Shown piece by piece: positions 7,604 to 17,133 of a stretch of 64,000 nucleotides of DNA. The notes under the pieces are model-generated. The model ran no database searches, was not told the DNA's origin, and was given only the letters and a program-made list of their open reading frames with translations. Position 1 is the stretch's first letter. Each line of letters opens with the position of its first letter. The stretch comes from Pseudomonas tolaasii NCPPB 2192 (lineage in GTDB: Bacteria; Pseudomonadota; Gammaproteobacteria; Pseudomonadales; Pseudomonadaceae): contig NZ_PHHD01000001.1 in the NCBI RefSeq assembly GCF_002813445.1, positions 4,464,001 through 4,528,000 on the forward strand. The letters are read 5' to 3'. A program made the translations under genes and the position numbers.

Positions 7604-9247
7604 TCACGCCACCCGGTTCCTGCCCGCGCCCTTGGCCTCATACAGCCGGCTGTCCGCGCGTTTGAGCAGCGCCGATGAGTCGCGGTCCGAGGGTTCGGCC
7701 ACACCCACGCCGATACTCACGGTCACCTGGCCCACGGTGGGGAAACGTGCCGCCGCCACGGCGACGCGGATTTTTTCGGCGACCACTTCCGGGGTGTCCG
7801 GCTCTTTGACTTCCGGCAGCAACACCGCGAACTCTTCACCGCCATAACGCGCCACAAAGTCGGTGGCGCGGGTGGTGCTTTCGATCAGCGCGGCCAGTTG
7901 GCACAGCACGTCATCGCCGACCGCGTGGCCGTAGGTGTCGTTGACGCGCTTGAAATAGTCGGCGTCGATCAACAGCAGGGCAAAAGTGCGCCCGGTGCGC
8001 TGGAACAGCAGGCTGTTCTCGGCGAGTTTTTCGTCGAAGCGGCGACGGTTGTAGACGCCGGTGAGCGCGTCGTGGGTGGCCAGTTTCAGCAGGTCGGCGT
8101 TGGCCTGGGTGAGGGCGGCGGTGCGCTGCACCACGGTGGCCTCCAGCGAGGCGTTGGCCTCTTGCAGCTCGCGCTCCTTGGTGAGCAGCGATTGGGTCAT
8201 GCGGCTGATGGACTGGCCCAGCTGGGCGATTTCCAGCACCGAATGTTCCTGGGCAAACACTGCGCCGGGCTTTTGTTCCTGCACCTGCTTGGCCGAGCGC
8301 GCCAGCCGCTCAATCGGTTTGCTCAGGGTCAGCGACAGGTAGTAAGCCACCACGGTAATCAGAATGGCCGCCAGCACGCCCAGGATCAGCAATTTATACA
8401 GCAGCACCCGCGCCGGTTGCAGGGCGATGTCCAGCGGCTGGCGCACCACGATGTACCACGACAGGCTGGCGTTGGACGGGCTCGGCACCGCGACCGAGGC
8501 GGTCACGTAGCCGTTGCCGGTGGTCCAGCCGGAAGGCGGGTTCAGACTGCTTTTTTGCATCTGTTGGCCGGCGAGAATTTCGGGGTACAGCACCTTGCCG
8601 TCGAAGTCGATGATCAGCGCCTGAATCTCGGGAACAGCGTCTTTTTGCATCACGGCCGCATCAACGATCTGCGTGACCCAGCTCCAGTGTGCGTGGGCAC
8701 CGAGCACGCCAATCGTCTCGCCATTGGCATTGCGGATGGGTGCGGCGAAGTCGATAAAACGCATCGGCTCGCCATTGGCCGAGCCTGGCAACAGCTTGGC
8801 CAGCAGCACGGCTTCGTGCGGGTCGCCGGTGTACTCGCCGCGCATGCCCGCCTGGAACCACGGGCGCTGTGCCACCGACTGGTTGACCAGCAAGCCGTTC
8901 ACCGCCTGGCGCACACGGCCTTCGGCGTCGGCCACGCCCATCCACGCGTACTCGGCGCGCGATTGGGTGCGCAGTTCCATCAAGGTCATCACATCCGGCG
9001 CGTCGAGGTCACCCCGGCGAAACAGCGGCGCCTTGCTCAGCAGCGACACTTCCAGCTGGCGCTCGCGCAACTGCACAGCCAGCAACGCGGCACTTGAGCG
9101 CGCGGTACTCAGCAGGGCGTTGCCGCTGGCCTGCTTGACCTGCTCGGTCGCGATATGCCCGACGTAGACGCCCACAATGATCAGGATGAGTAAGGATAAA
9201 CCGGCAAACCACAAGGTCAGGTGAGTACGCAGACTGGCTTTGAGCAT
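7604..9247 (-). CDS. Membrane-bound diguanylate cyclase (dCACHE-like sensor, HAMP, GGDEF)
   Basis: 547 residues from the ATG at 9247. A first TM span (LTLWFAGLSLLILIIVGVYV) and a second near residue 290 bracket a periplasmic sensor of about 240 residues with Cache features (RPWFQAG, GEYTGDPHEA). HAMP and coiled-coil segments follow, then a GGDEF domain. The active site is GGEEF (469-473), preceded by an RxxD product-inhibition site (RATD, 460-463), so it should make c-di-GMP and be feedback inhibited. An ATG nine codons upstream (9274) is an alternative start; neither start has a strong ribosome site. Confidence 0.92.
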   Translation of the reverse strand: MLKASLRTHLTLWFAGLSLLILIIVGVYVGHIATEQVKQASGNALLSTARSSAALLAVQLRERQLEVSLLSKAPLFRRGDLDAPDVMTLMELRTQSRAEYAWMGVADAEGRVRQAVNGLLVNQSVAQRPWFQAGMRGEYTGDPHEAVLLAKLLPGSANGEPMRFIDFAAPIRNANGETIGVLGAHAHWSWVTQIVDAAVMQKDAVPEIQALIIDFDGKVLYPEILAGQQMQKSSLNPPSGWTTGNGYVTASVAVPSPSNASLSWYIVVRQPLDIALQPARVLLYKLLILGVLAAILITVVAYYLSLTLSKPIERLARSAKQVQEQKPGAVFAQEHSVLEIAQLGQSISRMTQSLLTKERELQEANASLEATVVQRTAALTQANADLLKLATHDALTGVYNRRRFDEKLAENSLLFQRTGRTFALLLIDADYFKRVNDTYGHAVGDDVLCQLAALIESTTRATDFVARYGGEEFAVLLPEVKEPDTPEVVAEKIRVAVAAARFPTVGQVTVSIGVGVAEPSDRDSSALLKRADSRLYEAKGAGRNRVA

Positions 9248-9389
9248 GGGGCAACGTCTTAGGCGGCTAGTCATTACATGGTAGGCGTAATCTCAGGCGC
9301 GGTGCCAGCCGTGGCAACCACAAACGTACAAGATTCTGCGCAAACCCCTTCCGTAGACTCGTCCAACCTTTCTCTAAAGCAGGTTCGCC

Positions 9390-9995
9390 ATGGACATCTT
9401 CCTCTACGCCTTCAGCGTCATGTACAGCCCCGGTCCCGTGAATTTCATGGGGCTCAACGCCGGGCTCACGGGCAAGTTTCGCCGCTCCACCGGGTTCTTC
9501 ATCGGTGTGGGGTGCGCGATGCTGTTGTTGTTCGTGCTGTTTGGCTACACCGGTGAGGCGATCATTTCCCAGGCGGCGTTACCGTACATTTCGTTGGCAG
9601 GCGGGCTGTACACGGTGTACCTCGCTTATCAGGTGTTCACCGCACGGCCGGTGGTGGAGGAGCCATCGAGCGCGCCGGCCAAGACCCTTACGTTCTGGAA
9701 CGGCCTGGTGATCCAGCTGCTCAACCCCAAGGGCATTGTGGCGGTGCTGCCGATTACCAGCGTGATGTTGCCGGCGGCGCATATCACCGGCGCGTCCATT
9801 GCCGGGGTTTCTGCGTTGCTGGGCCTTGGCGCGGTCGGTGCGCCCTGGGTGTATGGGTTGCTCGGCGCGGTGCTGGGCAAGCGGATTACCGGGGCGTCCG
9901 CCTTTGTAGTGTTCAACCGTTGCATGGGGTTGGCGCTGGCGGGGTGTGCGTATTTCATGTTCCACGCGTTCTATCTGCATGTGGTGCAAGCATGA
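9390..9995 (+). CDS. LysE/RhtB-family amino-acid exporter-like translocator
   Basis: 201 residues with about six hydrophobic spans. The N-terminal SPGPVNFMGLNAGLTGKFRR and the mid-protein GLVIQLLNPKGIVAVLP match the LysE/RhtB landmarks. The family exports amino acids or small metabolites across the inner membrane. AGG lies 8 bases before the ATG. It is monocistronic and divergent from the diguanylate cyclase; substrate unknown. Confidence 0.9.
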   Translation: MDIFLYAFSVMYSPGPVNFMGLNAGLTGKFRRSTGFFIGVGCAMLLLFVLFGYTGEAIISQAALPYISLAGGLYTVYLAYQVFTARPVVEEPSSAPAKTLTFWNGLVIQLLNPKGIVAVLPITSVMLPAAHITGASIAGVSALLGLGAVGAPWVYGLLGAVLGKRITGASAFVVFNRCMGLALAGCAYFMFHAFYLHVVQA

Positions 9996-10082
9996 GCGAT
10001 CAGTGAAATTGCCAGCGTCCTTCGTGGCAGATTAGAATGCGATCAATTCTTAATTACTCTTGGCCTCGCGCCGGTGATCTGC

Positions 10083-10580
10083 ATGTCGTCTTCGCTAAAT
10101 CTGCCTGTCAGGGACCTGTACTGCGAACACCACGGATGGTTGTACCGCTGGCTCGACCGCAAGCTGGGCAATGCCAGCGACGCTGCCGACCTGGCCCATG
10201 ACACTTTCCTGCGTCTGCTGACTCGCCACAACAGCGCAGGGTTTGGCAGCGAGCCGCGCGCCTTGCTCACCCACATCGCCAAGGGCCTGATGATCGACAG
10301 TTGGCGCCGCCAGGAAGTCGAACGCGCCTACCTTGAAACCATTGCCCACCTGCCCGAACAGGAAGTGCCGTCACCGGAAACCCGCTGGTTGATCCTGGAA
10401 GCGCTGTATCGCATCGAAGCCATGCTGCGCGATTTGCCGGAGAAAACACGCCAGGCCTTTCTGATGTCGCAAATCGACGGTTTGACCTACCCGCAGATTG
10501 CCGATGAATTGAAGGTGTCGCTGGTTTCGGTCAAGCGCTACATGCGCGACGCCTTTCTCGCCTGCCTGAGCGTGGCATGA
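10083..10580 (+). CDS. FecI-like ECF sigma factor
   Basis: 165 residues. Sigma region 2 contains DAADLAHDTFLRLL and region 4 contains LPEKTRQAFLMSQIDGLTYPQIADELKVSLVSVKRYM, so both ECF domains are present. ATG 10083 was preferred to a GTG three codons upstream. The TGA overlaps the ATG of fecR (ATGA). The sigma factor should transcribe the TonB receptor gene downstream when that receptor signals through FecR. No convincing Fur box was found upstream. Confidence 0.93.
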   Translation: MSSSLNLPVRDLYCEHHGWLYRWLDRKLGNASDAADLAHDTFLRLLTRHNSAGFGSEPRALLTHIAKGLMIDSWRRQEVERAYLETIAHLPEQEVPSPETRWLILEALYRIEAMLRDLPEKTRQAFLMSQIDGLTYPQIADELKVSLVSVKRYMRDAFLACLSVA

Positions 10581-11530
10581 CTCCTTCAATTGACCCGCAA
10601 ATCCTCGGCGAAGCCGCCGACTGGATGGTGCAGCTGCAATCGGGCAGCGCCACTGACGAAGACCGCCGCGCCATCGCCCAATGGCAGGGCCGCAGCGCCC
10701 AGCACGCCCAGGCGTGGCAGCGGGCCGAGGCGATTCTGGGGGATTTCAACACGGTGCCCGGCGCCATTGCCGGCGACACCCTCAAGCGCATCGGCCGCAA
10801 AAAATCCCTCGGCCGCCGTCAGGCATTGGGGTTGCTGCTGCTGGCTGGCCCGGCGACGTGGCTGGCTTATCGCTACAAACCCTGGCAGCCGTGGACCGCC
10901 GACCAGCACACGGCCATCGGCGAACAGCGTCAGCTGACCCTGCCTGATGGCACGCGTTTGCTGATCAACACCGCCAGCTCATTGAACATCGCGTTTACCG
11001 AGCAGGTGCGGCGTGTGGAGTTACTGCAGGGCGAAGTGATGATCACCACCGCTAAAGACCCGGCGCCCAGTCATCGCCCGTTCATCGTGCAGACCCGCCA
11101 CGGCACCGCCCGCGCCTTGGGCACGCATTTCAGCGTGCGGGTGGGCGAGCAGAACAGCCGTGTCGCGGTGATCGAAGGCGCGGTGGAAATGCTGCCGCGG
11201 CATGCCGCCCAGGGCCTGATTCTCAAGGCTGGCGAACAAAGCGCGTTCGACAGTGACCGGGTGGCTGCTGTGGAACCTTTGAATGTGGGCGCCCAGACCT
11301 GGGAAAACGGCATGTTGCTGGCCCAGCAAATGCGCCTGGCGGACTTGCTCGACGAGCTCGGCCGCTACCGTGCCGGCGTGTTGCGTTGCCACGACAGCGT
11401 GGCCGGGTTGAGCGTTTCCGGGGCGTTCCCGCTGCGTGACACCGACGCCAGCCTGCGCCTGTTGCAGGAAACCCTGCCGGTAAAGGTCAGCAGCCTGAGC
11501 GGTTATTGGGTCACCGTGGAACCGCGCTGA
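10577..11530 (+). CDS. FecR-like anti-sigma / sigma regulator
   Basis: 317 residues. The cytoplasmic N-terminus has the FecR/DUF4880 signature (EAADWMVQLQSG, RAIAQWQGRSAQHAQAW). A single hydrophobic span near residues 85-100 (LGLLLLAGPATWLAY) is followed by the periplasmic FecR domain (TAIGEQRQLTLPDGTRL, LLQGEVMITT). It transmits the signal from the outer-membrane receptor to the sigma factor encoded just upstream, with which it overlaps by four bases. Confidence 0.93.
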   Translation: MTPSIDPQILGEAADWMVQLQSGSATDEDRRAIAQWQGRSAQHAQAWQRAEAILGDFNTVPGAIAGDTLKRIGRKKSLGRRQALGLLLLAGPATWLAYRYKPWQPWTADQHTAIGEQRQLTLPDGTRLLINTASSLNIAFTEQVRRVELLQGEVMITTAKDPAPSHRPFIVQTRHGTARALGTHFSVRVGEQNSRVAVIEGAVEMLPRHAAQGLILKAGEQSAFDSDRVAAVEPLNVGAQTWENGMLLAQQMRLADLLDELGRYRAGVLRCHDSVAGLSVSGAFPLRDTDASLRLLQETLPVKVSSLSGYWVTVEPR

Positions 11531-11619
11531 ATCTTTTTCATTTTTCGCTGATACCTTTTTCGTTGTCGTGCGGTGTAGAGGAGAACCCCTCACTTTGCAC
11601 CGCGCCGACAGGAATGCCC

Positions 11620-14058
11620 ATGACCGCCAGACCGCTCCCATACTGCCCCCGCCCGTTGAAGGCCTTGAGCCTGGCCGTCGCCCTCGCGGCCATCGCGCCG
11701 CTGCACAGCGCGTTGGCGGCGGATGCGGCTGCCTCCAGCTCAGCGCGCAGCTACACCCTTGCGGCGGGCCCGCTCGGCAATGTGTTGGCGCAGTTCGCGG
11801 CGCTGTCGGGCGTGCCGTTGTCGTTTGATTCCCGATTGCTCAATGACCGGCAAAGCCCGGGCTTGCGCGGCGATTTCACCGCAGAAGCCGGCTTCATGCA
11901 GTTGCTGCAAGGCAGCGGCTACACCCTGCAAAGCACCGGCGCCGGTGGTTACACCGTGGTGCCGGCAGCCAACGACGGGGCGGTGGAACTCGGCGCCACC
12001 ACCATCAGCGGCGAGGCGAGCGGGGCGCAGGCGGACACCTACGGCGGCGGCCAGGTGGCGCGCTCGGCGCGCCTGGGTGTATTGGGCAACCGCTCGATCA
12101 ATGACGTGCCGTTCAGCGTGGTCAGCTACACCGCCAAAACCATCGCCGACCAGCAGGCGCGTACCGTGGGTGATGTGTTGCTCAACGACGCGTCGGTGCG
12201 CCAGTCTTCGGGGTTCGGCAACTTTGCGCAGATGTTCATCATTCGCGGCCTGCCGCTGAACACTGACGACATCGCGTTCAATGGCCTGTACGGCGTGTTG
12301 CCGCGGCAGATCATCACCACCGAAGCCCTGGAGCGCGTGGAACTGTTCAAAGGCCCGAATGCCTTCGTCAACGGTGTGTCGCCCGCCGGCAGTGGCATTG
12401 GTGGCAGCGTCAACCTGGTGCCCAAGCGCGCCGAGGATGTGCCTGCGCGCAGCGTGACGCTGGACTACGCCAGCGACGGCCAGACCGGTGGCCACATTGA
12501 CCTCGGCCAGCGTTTTGGCGAAGACAACCGCTTTGGCGCACGGGTCAACCTGGCCCGGCACGGCGGTGACACGGCCATCGATGACGAAAACAAAAGCTCG
12601 CAGATGATCGCCGTGGCCCTGGATTACCGTGGCGACCGCCTGCGGGTGTCCACCGATGTCGGCTACCAGAAAGAACGCATCAACAATGGCCGCTCCGTGG
12701 TGTACCCCAACGGCACACAGGTGCCCAAAGCCCCGTCGGCAAACCACAACTACGCGCAGGACTGGAGCTGGTCGGAGCTGGAAGACACCTACGGCATGTT
12801 CAATGCCGAGTATGACCTCAACGAACACTGGACCGCCTACGTGGGCGGTGGCGCCAAGCACACCCGGGAAAATGGCCAGTACTCCTCGTTGTATGTGGGC
12901 AACGACGGCAGCGGGCGCGTGGGCTTTTTGTACTCGCCCCATGACGAAGACAACAAAAGCGCCATGGCCGGGTTGAACGGGCATTTCACTACGGGGCCGG
13001 TGACCCATCAGGTCAACTTCGGTTTGTCGGGGATCTGGGGCGAGCAGCGCTCGGCGTTCGAGGCGATCCTGCAGGCCAACCGCGTGCCGGGCAACCTGTA
13101 CAACCCGACCCAGGTGCCGCGCCCGACGGTCACCTATTTCGGCAGCGATATCCACGACCCGCGCATCGTCGGCAAAAACCGCATCAAGAGCGCCGCCGTG
13201 TCCGACACACTGGGCTTTATTGACGACCGCGTGCTGCTGACCCTCGGCGTGCGGCGCCAGACCATCGAAGTGGATGCCTGGAACACCACCACCGGCGCGC
13301 GCAACGCCAATTACGCCGAAACCATCACCACGCCGGTGTATGGCCTGGTGGTCAAACCGTGGGAGCACGTGTCGTTCTACGCCAACCGCATTGAAGGCCT
13401 GGCCCAGGGGCCGACGGCGCCGCTGACCAACGTCACCAACCCCGGCGAAGTGTTTGCGCCCAACCGCAGCAAGCAGACCGAAGCCGGTGTGAAGCTGGAC
13501 TGGGACAGCTACGGCGCGACGCTGGGTGTGTACCGCATCGAACAGCCCAACAGCGCAACCAACCGCAACCCCAACGGCACCAACACCTTCAGCGTCGATG
13601 GTGAACAGGTCAACAAAGGCGTGGAGCTGAATGTGTTCGGCGAGCCTGTCGACGGCCTGCGCCTGCTGGCCGGTGCGACCTGGATGGACACCGAACTGAA
13701 GAAGACTTCCAACGGCCTTACCGATGGCAACCGCGCCGCAGGTGTGCCGCGCTTCCAGTACAACGTGGGCGCCGACTGGGACGTGCCGGGTATTCAGGGC
13801 GCCGCCTTGAGTGCGCGGGTGCTGCGCACCGGGGGTGAATACGTCAACGCGGCCAACACCTTGAACATCCCGGCCTGGACCCGCGTTGACCTGGGCGCGC
13901 GTTATGGCTTCAAGGCCGACGACAAGTACATCACCCTGCGCGCCAATGTTGAAAACGTGGCCAACAAGGCGTACTGGGCCTCGGCGTCGACGTCCAACAA
14001 CTACCTGACCCAGGGCGAACCGCGCACGGTCAAGGTTTCGGCGACGGTGGATTTCTAA
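11620..14058 (+). CDS. TonB-dependent siderophore receptor with STN signalling domain
   Basis: 812 residues from the ATG at 11620, with AGGA 6 bases upstream; an ATG two codons earlier is possible. A signal peptide runs to about residue 34 (ALA|ADA). An STN signalling domain follows (about 44-95; YTLAAGPLGNVLAQFAALSG), then the plug (VLLNDASVRQSSGFG) and a barrel ending in TVKVSATVDF with terminal Phe. The STN domain plus the upstream FecI/FecR pair mark it as a transducer that switches on its own expression. The ligand is probably a ferric siderophore, not identifiable by reading. Confidence 0.94.
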   Translation: MTARPLPYCPRPLKALSLAVALAAIAPLHSALAADAAASSSARSYTLAAGPLGNVLAQFAALSGVPLSFDSRLLNDRQSPGLRGDFTAEAGFMQLLQGSGYTLQSTGAGGYTVVPAANDGAVELGATTISGEASGAQADTYGGGQVARSARLGVLGNRSINDVPFSVVSYTAKTIADQQARTVGDVLLNDASVRQSSGFGNFAQMFIIRGLPLNTDDIAFNGLYGVLPRQIITTEALERVELFKGPNAFVNGVSPAGSGIGGSVNLVPKRAEDVPARSVTLDYASDGQTGGHIDLGQRFGEDNRFGARVNLARHGGDTAIDDENKSSQMIAVALDYRGDRLRVSTDVGYQKERINNGRSVVYPNGTQVPKAPSANHNYAQDWSWSELEDTYGMFNAEYDLNEHWTAYVGGGAKHTRENGQYSSLYVGNDGSGRVGFLYSPHDEDNKSAMAGLNGHFTTGPVTHQVNFGLSGIWGEQRSAFEAILQANRVPGNLYNPTQVPRPTVTYFGSDIHDPRIVGKNRIKSAAVSDTLGFIDDRVLLTLGVRRQTIEVDAWNTTTGARNANYAETITTPVYGLVVKPWEHVSFYANRIEGLAQGPTAPLTNVTNPGEVFAPNRSKQTEAGVKLDWDSYGATLGVYRIEQPNSATNRNPNGTNTFSVDGEQVNKGVELNVFGEPVDGLRLLAGATWMDTELKKTSNGLTDGNRAAGVPRFQYNVGADWDVPGIQGAALSARVLRTGGEYVNAANTLNIPAWTRVDLGARYGFKADDKYITLRANVENVANKAYWASASTSNNYLTQGEPRTVKVSATVDF

Positions 14059-14066
14059 ACCCGCCG

Positions 14067-14139
14067 TTGTGGCAAGCTGGGCTGTTGTGGCAAGCCTGCT
14101 CGCCACAACAAGCGGGTTTGCTATAACAAGCCTGTTTGT
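14067..14139. repeat. REP-like repeat cluster (TTGTGGCAAGC type)
   Basis: TTGTGGCAAGC occurs twice, followed by its inverted counterpart CGCCACAA and degenerate copies, in the gap between the convergent receptor and nickel-permease genes. A related inverted element is at 50859. It may double as a transcription terminator for the receptor gene. Confidence 0.65.
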
Positions 14140-14147
14140 CACAGAAG

Positions 14148-15209
14148 TCAGGCCGGGCGGTTGACCTCCAACCGGTCAAACCCGCGCAAGCGGTACAGCA
14201 ACACCGAGGCCGCCCAGCTGGCGACAAAAATGCCGATGATGATGTAGCCCAGCATGCCGAAGCTGTCATTCAGGCTGCCGATAAAACCCCAGAAGTCACC
14301 CTTGAGTTCCAGCTGGTCCACGATCAGCCCCAGCGCCTCGATGCTGCCGATGATCACCGCCACCACCACCGACACCAGGGTGATGCTCATGTTGTAGTAG
14401 ATCTTGCGGATCGGTTTCATGTACGCCCAGCCATACGCACCGAGCATCAGGTGGCCATCGAGGGTGTCCACCAGCGACATGCCGGCGCTGAACAGCAACG
14501 GGAACACCATGATCGACCATGGCGACAACCCTTGCGCCGCCTGCGTCGCGGAGATGCCCAGAAGGGCGATTTCCGTCGCGGTGTCAAACCCCAGGCCAAA
14601 CAGAAAACCCAGCGGGTACAGGTGCCAGCTGCGGCTGATCAGGCGAAACAGCGGGCGGAAGATGCGCGCCATGAAGCCACGGTCGGCCAGCAGCAGGTCG
14701 AAATCGTCCTCTTTGTAGGCGCCGCCCTGGCGTACATGGCGCCAGGCCTTGTAGATGGAGCGCAGGATCACCAGGTTCATCAGCGCGATCACCAGCAAAA
14801 ACAGCGCCGACACGCTGGTGCCGATCACGCCGCCGATGGCCTTGAAACCGTCGAAATGCTCCTTCATGGTGGCGGCGGCAAAAGCCACGCCGATCGATGC
14901 CAGCACCACCACCGACGAGTGCCCCAGCGAGAAAAAGAACCCCACGGCCACCGGGCGCTTTTTCTCTTGCATCAGCTTGCGGGTGGCGTTGTCGATGGCG
15001 GCGATATGGTCCGCGTCCACCGCATGGCGCAAGCCGAAGCTGTAGGCAAGCAGGGCGGTGCCGAGCAATATCGGGTGGTCATGAAATGCCACCAGCGCCC
15101 ATAGCCAGGCACCGACATTGATCGCGATCAATACCGCGTAAATACCAAACAATTTGCTGCGGACTTCGTGGTTCGAATCACTGAAAACCTGGAAGAGACG
15201 GTGGATCAT
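14148..15209 (-). CDS. Nickel/cobalt permease, HoxN/NixA (NiCoT) family
   Basis: 353-residue membrane protein. The NiCoT signature RHAVDADHIAAIDN is at residues 61-74 in the second membrane span; FSLGHSSVV and LGFDTATE are further family motifs. Around eight hydrophobic spans are visible. The ATG at 15207-15209 was chosen; AAAGGG is just upstream. It imports Ni2+ and/or Co2+ at high affinity. No urease or hydrogenase genes are nearby; a His/Cys-rich protein is encoded about 0.8 kb away. Confidence 0.93.
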   Translation of the reverse strand: MIHRLFQVFSDSNHEVRSKLFGIYAVLIAINVGAWLWALVAFHDHPILLGTALLAYSFGLRHAVDADHIAAIDNATRKLMQEKKRPVAVGFFFSLGHSSVVVLASIGVAFAAATMKEHFDGFKAIGGVIGTSVSALFLLVIALMNLVILRSIYKAWRHVRQGGAYKEDDFDLLLADRGFMARIFRPLFRLISRSWHLYPLGFLFGLGFDTATEIALLGISATQAAQGLSPWSIMVFPLLFSAGMSLVDTLDGHLMLGAYGWAYMKPIRKIYYNMSITLVSVVVAVIIGSIEALGLIVDQLELKGDFWGFIGSLNDSFGMLGYIIIGIFVASWAASVLLYRLRGFDRLEVNRPA

Positions 15210-15308
15210 CAGGTAAACCCTTTGTTGAATTTGCGGTACATCGAGGAAACTTAATGGATTACTCGGGCGTCGATGATGAAATCTGCGGGTTTGACAGGAG
15301 CAATGACG

Positions 15309-15857
15309 ATGAGCATGCAGGAACAGTCGGCCGAGGCCGTGATCGCGTTCTGGAAACAGGCGGGCCCCAAACGCTGGTTCGCCAAGGACGAAGGCTTTGA
15401 CGAGGCCTTTCGCGACACCTTTTACGCCACCCACCTGCAAGCCGCACGGCGTGAGCTGGAGCGCTGGCTTGAGACTGCCCAAGGCGGTCTGGCGTTGCTG
15501 ATTTTGCTGGATCAGTTCCCGCGCAACGCGTTTCGCGGCACTGCGCATATGTTCGCCACCGACCCGCTGGCCCGGCTTTACGCCCGGCGCATGCTGGATG
15601 CCGGGTTCGACCAGTTGATCGAACCCGAGCTGCGCGCGTTCTGTTATTTGCCGTTTGAACACTCGGAGGATTCGGCCGATCAACAGCATTCCTTGGCGCT
15701 GAATCAGCATCTGGATGCCAACACCTTTCACTGGGCCAAGGAGCACGCACGCATCATTGAGCGGTTCGGTCGGTTTCCCCACCGTAACAAGGTCTTGGCC
15801 AGGGCGACCACCGCTCAAGAGCAGGCTTTTCTGGATGAGGGAGGGTTTTCGGGTTAA
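15309..15857 (+). CDS. DUF924 family protein
   Basis: 182 residues. AVIAFWKQAGPKRWFAKD at the N-terminus and LLDQFPRNAFRGTAHMFATD, then FCYLPFEHSED, are the hallmark DUF924 segments. The family has a TPR-like helical fold and no firmly established function. ATG 15309 is 8 bases after GGAG; the ATGs at 15303 and 15273 are less well placed. Divergent from the nickel permease. Confidence 0.9.
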   Translation: MSMQEQSAEAVIAFWKQAGPKRWFAKDEGFDEAFRDTFYATHLQAARRELERWLETAQGGLALLILLDQFPRNAFRGTAHMFATDPLARLYARRMLDAGFDQLIEPELRAFCYLPFEHSEDSADQQHSLALNQHLDANTFHWAKEHARIIERFGRFPHRNKVLARATTAQEQAFLDEGGFSG

Positions 15858-16035
15858 TGGCTTGTGGGCGGCTTGTGTCGACGGATTCTGTAGAAGTAAC
15901 TGTTAGTTCTGACAGTAGACAGAGTGCCGGATGGGGTTTGTAGTAGATGTCAGTCAGCCTATTTCAGGGCTGATGATTACGGGTGTTTATAATCCGACCG
16001 CCGATCAATAAACGCCTGAGTCCATGGGAGTTTTG

Positions 16036-16929
16036 ATGATGTCTGATTCAAACCAGTCTCCGCGTGATGTCAGTTGCTGCGTAAATGCTGTGGCGTGTGA
16101 TCACTGCCCTGAAGGTTGTGGTGATGACGGCGCAAACGTGCATGTGCATGTGCATGTCCATCACCACCATCATTGCTGTCGGCCTGCGCCGGTTGAACCC
16201 GCTGTAGTGCCTGAAGAAAAGCCGAAGGTATTGCCGACTATCAATATTGGGTATGTAGGTCTCTCACTCGGCAGTCCTAGTCACCCCAAGCCGCTGCCCC
16301 AAATTGGCTCGCCTTCAAACTACGGGGCGACTGGGATTTACAATAAAGTTGCGGCGATAAAGTTTATCGATGCATCAACGGATGTCATTGGCTCATCGTT
16401 AACCGCTCAACAATTATTGGCCAAATACCCAATGCTTTCAATTGGGCTGTACAACAGTGCTTTTAACCCAACGGAAGCGCAAAGGTTTCGGGAGTATGTC
16501 AAGGCTGGCGGCGTCATGTGGATTACAAGCGATCAGGCGGCAAGCCCGGGGGCGGCGAATGTTTTAACGCAGTTTGGTCATACCGGCTCCTTTGCGGGAA
16601 CCGTTGCAGCTCCTTACAGTGGAGTGTCCTCTGCAACCGAGACTTCGAGCAGCTATTTTGGTGACTCTACTGGTGTGCCGCTCAGCGGCAATGCAAAGTT
16701 TGTGATAGCGTCTTCCCAACCTCCTCCCGGTAGCAGAGTGCTGGCAACTTCCGGTCCTGAGCCAATTGTGTGGCTTCCGGGCGGCACTGGAGAGTGCGTA
16801 GTCTGGACGGCGGATGCTGATCTTTTGAGTATTAATATTGATGGGACAAATGTCGATAGCCCGCAGGAGAGGTTTCTCCAGAACTTGTTCGCTTTCCTTA
16901 TTGATAAAGTCTTGATGAATACCCAGTGA
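16036..16929 (+). CDS. Unknown protein with His/Cys-rich N-terminus and GATase-like body
   Basis: 297 residues, not assigned to a known family. The first 50 residues hold seven cysteines (C14, C15, C21, C24, C28, C47, C48) and an alternating His run (VHVHVHVHHHHH, about 35-46), a likely metal-binding segment. The rest resembles a ThuA/DUF4350-like glutamine-amidotransferase fold: LSIGLYNSAFNPTEAQRFREYVKAGGVMWITSD, then a C-terminal GGTGECVVWTADADLLS. No signal peptide. Base composition is more AT-rich than neighbours. ATG 16036 follows GGGAG; 16039 is an equal alternative. Confidence 0.75.
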   Translation: MMSDSNQSPRDVSCCVNAVACDHCPEGCGDDGANVHVHVHVHHHHHCCRPAPVEPAVVPEEKPKVLPTINIGYVGLSLGSPSHPKPLPQIGSPSNYGATGIYNKVAAIKFIDASTDVIGSSLTAQQLLAKYPMLSIGLYNSAFNPTEAQRFREYVKAGGVMWITSDQAASPGAANVLTQFGHTGSFAGTVAAPYSGVSSATETSSSYFGDSTGVPLSGNAKFVIASSQPPPGSRVLATSGPEPIVWLPGGTGECVVWTADADLLSINIDGTNVDSPQERFLQNLFAFLIDKVLMNTQ

Positions 16930-16955
16930 TACCCGCCTTTCACAGTTGCTTGAAA

Positions 16956-16996
16956 AACGATAAAAGTGATCGTGCAAACCGATCACTTTTATCGTT
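16956..16996. terminator. Long perfect hairpin, probable terminator
   Basis: A 17-base perfect stem (AACGATAAAAGTGATCG and its complement) encloses a 7-base loop, 27 bases after the stop of the His/Cys-rich gene. There is no U run on the plus side, but five Us follow in the minus direction. It is probably an intrinsic terminator or transcript stabiliser. Confidence 0.7.
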
Positions 16997-17133
16997 GGCA
17001 TACATAACATCAGTGCTTTTAACGGTGGTGTCCTGAATTCGCCATTCCCGCCAGGAATGCCCCCATAAAAACCGTGCATTGTCTTTCCGGCCGCAGATCT
17101 CGTAGCGTGGGCCTTCACCCAAGGAGACCCGCC

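Noticed and set aside
10030..10060. Possible Fur box upstream of the FecI-like sigma gene
   Set aside because: The AT-rich stretch matches the 19-base Fur consensus poorly and lacks the 7-1-7 dyad; not listed as a site.
11740..14142. Very long open frame antisense to the TonB receptor
   Set aside because: It is a by-product of GC-rich codon use; the receptor frame has full domain structure and the antisense product is His/Gly/Val-rich without motifs.
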